Positions 7,597-8,474 of a DNA stretch of 8,474 nucleotides are shown here, piece by piece. Every line of letters begins with the position of its first letter. Positions within the stretch are counted from its first letter, which is position 1. A model generated the notes under the pieces. It was given only the letters and a program-made list of their open reading frames with translations, searched no databases and had not been told where the DNA came from. A program made the translations under genes and the position numbers. The stretch is from an uncultured Hyphomicrobiales bacterium (GTDB lineage: Bacteria; Pseudomonadota; Alphaproteobacteria; Rhizobiales; Aestuariivirgaceae), in NCBI GenBank assembly GCA_903930095.1, contig CAIYXE010000463.1:1-8474 (forward strand). Direction: 5' to 3'.

Positions 7597-8474
7597 ATGG
7601 ATCAGAAGTCGCGCCGCCCGACCTTCACCGACGAGGAAGCCCTGCAGTTTCATCAGCGCGGCAAGCCTGGGAAGCTTGAAATCAATCCGACCAAGCCGAT
7701 GGCCACCCAGCGCGATCTGTCACTGGCCTACAGCCCTGGGGTTGCCGTTCCGGTCCGCCGCATCGCCGAGAACCCGGAAACGGCCTATGACTATACCGCC
7801 AAGGGCAATCTCGTGGCCGTCATCTCGAACGGCACCGCCATTCTTGGCCTTGGTGACCTTGGTGCGCTGGCCTCGAAGCCTGTGATGGAGGGCAAAGCCG
7901 TGCTGTTCAAGCGGTTTGCCGATGTCGACTCGATTGATCTTGAGGTCGATACCAAGGACGTCGACCAGTTCATCAATGCCGTGCGCTATCTCGGCCCCTC
8001 GTTCGGCGGCATCAACCTCGAGGACATCAAGGCACCCGACTGCTTCATCATCGAGCAGCGCCTGCGTGAGTTGATGGATATCCCGGTGTTCCACGATGAC
8101 CAGCATGGCACTGCCATCATCGCCACAGCTGCCCTGATCAATGCGTTGCATCTGACCAAGCGCGACCTGAAGACCGCGAAGATCGTCTGCAACGGTGCGG
8201 GTGCCGCGGCGATTGCTTGCGTGGAACTCATCAAGTCTCTCGGCGTGCCCAATGGCAATGTCATTCTGGCCGACTCGAAGGGTGTGGTCTTCAAGGGCCG
8301 GACTGATGGCATGAACCAGTGGAAGTCCGCCCATGCAGTGGAGACCGGGGCCCGATCGCTGGCTGAAGCCCTCGAAGGGGCGGATGTCTTCTTCGGCCTT
8401 TCGGTGGCCGGCGCGCTGACGCCGGAGATGGTGAAGGGCATGGCCCCCAACCCGATCATCTTCGCCATGGCTAA
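7597..8474 (+). CDS. maeB: NADP-type malic enzyme (oxaloacetate-decarboxylating), N-terminal part
   Basis: This is the first 292 codons of a malic enzyme, which oxidatively decarboxylates malate to pyruvate with NAD(P)+ and feeds C4-dicarboxylates into acetyl-CoA and NADPH supply. The frame runs off the right edge. Visible motifs: LAYSPGVA at 43-50 with the catalytic-region tyrosine Y45, [16 protein letters not shown] at 74-89, [20 protein letters not shown] at 98-117 with the candidate general-base lysine K100, metal-binding acids in INLEDIKAP (E142, D143) and FHDDQHGTA (D168), and a dinucleotide-binding GAGAAA at 200-205, followed by [14 protein letters not shown] at 234-247. The sequence type is that of the large bacterial MaeB/TME/DME proteins of about 760 aa with a C-terminal phosphotransacetylase-like domain; that domain is outside the window and only inferred. 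Cofactor (NAD as in DME or NADP as in TME) cannot be decided here. The ATG at 7597 is preceded by AGAG and AGGA. It is transcribed away from mutS. Confidence 0.95.
   Translation, partial: MDQKSRRPTFTDEEALQFHQRGKPGKLEINPTKPMATQRDLSLAYSPGVAVPVRRIAENPETAYDYTAKGNLVAVISNGTAILGLGDLGALASKPVMEGKAVLFKRFADVDSIDLEVDTKDVDQFINAVRYLGPSFGGINLEDIKAPDCFIIEQRLRELMDIPVFHDDQHGTAIIATAALINALHLTKRDLKTAKIVCNGAGAAAIACVELIKSLGVPNGNVILADSKGVVFKGRTDGMNQWKSAHAVETGARSLAEALEGADVFFGLSVAGALTPEMVKGMAPNPIIFAMA

Noticed and set aside
7720..8334. A 204-codon minus-strand frame opposite the malic enzyme gene
   Set aside because: The plus strand encodes continuous, motif-complete malic enzyme; the opposite frame shows no recognisable features.
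1..8474. A hidden mobile element, CRISPR array or novel defence/biosynthetic cluster
   Set aside because: Almost all of the window is covered by five intact conserved genes, with gaps of 6 to about 127 bp. I saw no direct-repeat array, transposase, integrase, tRNA or compositional break.

Overview
The window looks like an ordinary chromosomal stretch of an alphaproteobacterium, most likely of the Rhizobiales (Hyphomicrobiales) type. The evidence is high G+C, strong third-position GC bias (which produces long spurious antisense ORFs), alphaproteobacterial protein signatures, and the divergent malic enzyme / mutS-glnD-murJ arrangement that I recall from rhizobia. I see no mobile element, tRNA, rRNA, CRISPR array or phage gene, and no candidate for a new defence or biosynthetic system.

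Layout: four genes lie on the minus strand, in transcription order mutS (7469 or 7481 to 4767), glnD (4770 to 2011), murJ/mviN (2004 to 448) and ubiE (424 leftwards, cut by the window edge). The spacing is tight. mutS and glnD overlap by 4 bp (ATGA), glnD and murJ are 6 bp apart, and murJ and ubiE are 23 bp apart with no terminator-like hairpin. This suggests one transcription unit. On the plus strand a malic enzyme gene (maeB type) starts at 7597 and runs off the right edge. The 115-127 bp between the mutS and malic enzyme starts holds both promoters; I give tentative core elements for each and note an imperfect inverted repeat there.

Functions: MutS recognises DNA mismatches. GlnD is the bifunctional uridylyltransferase/uridylyl-removing enzyme that passes nitrogen status to PII proteins. 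MurJ flips lipid II for peptidoglycan synthesis. UbiE is the C-methyltransferase of ubiquinone/menaquinone synthesis. The malic enzyme turns malate into pyruvate. The genes do not form one pathway; their grouping is a housekeeping synteny block. The least usual point is ubiE directly behind murJ. All five genes look intact within the window, with their key motifs present.
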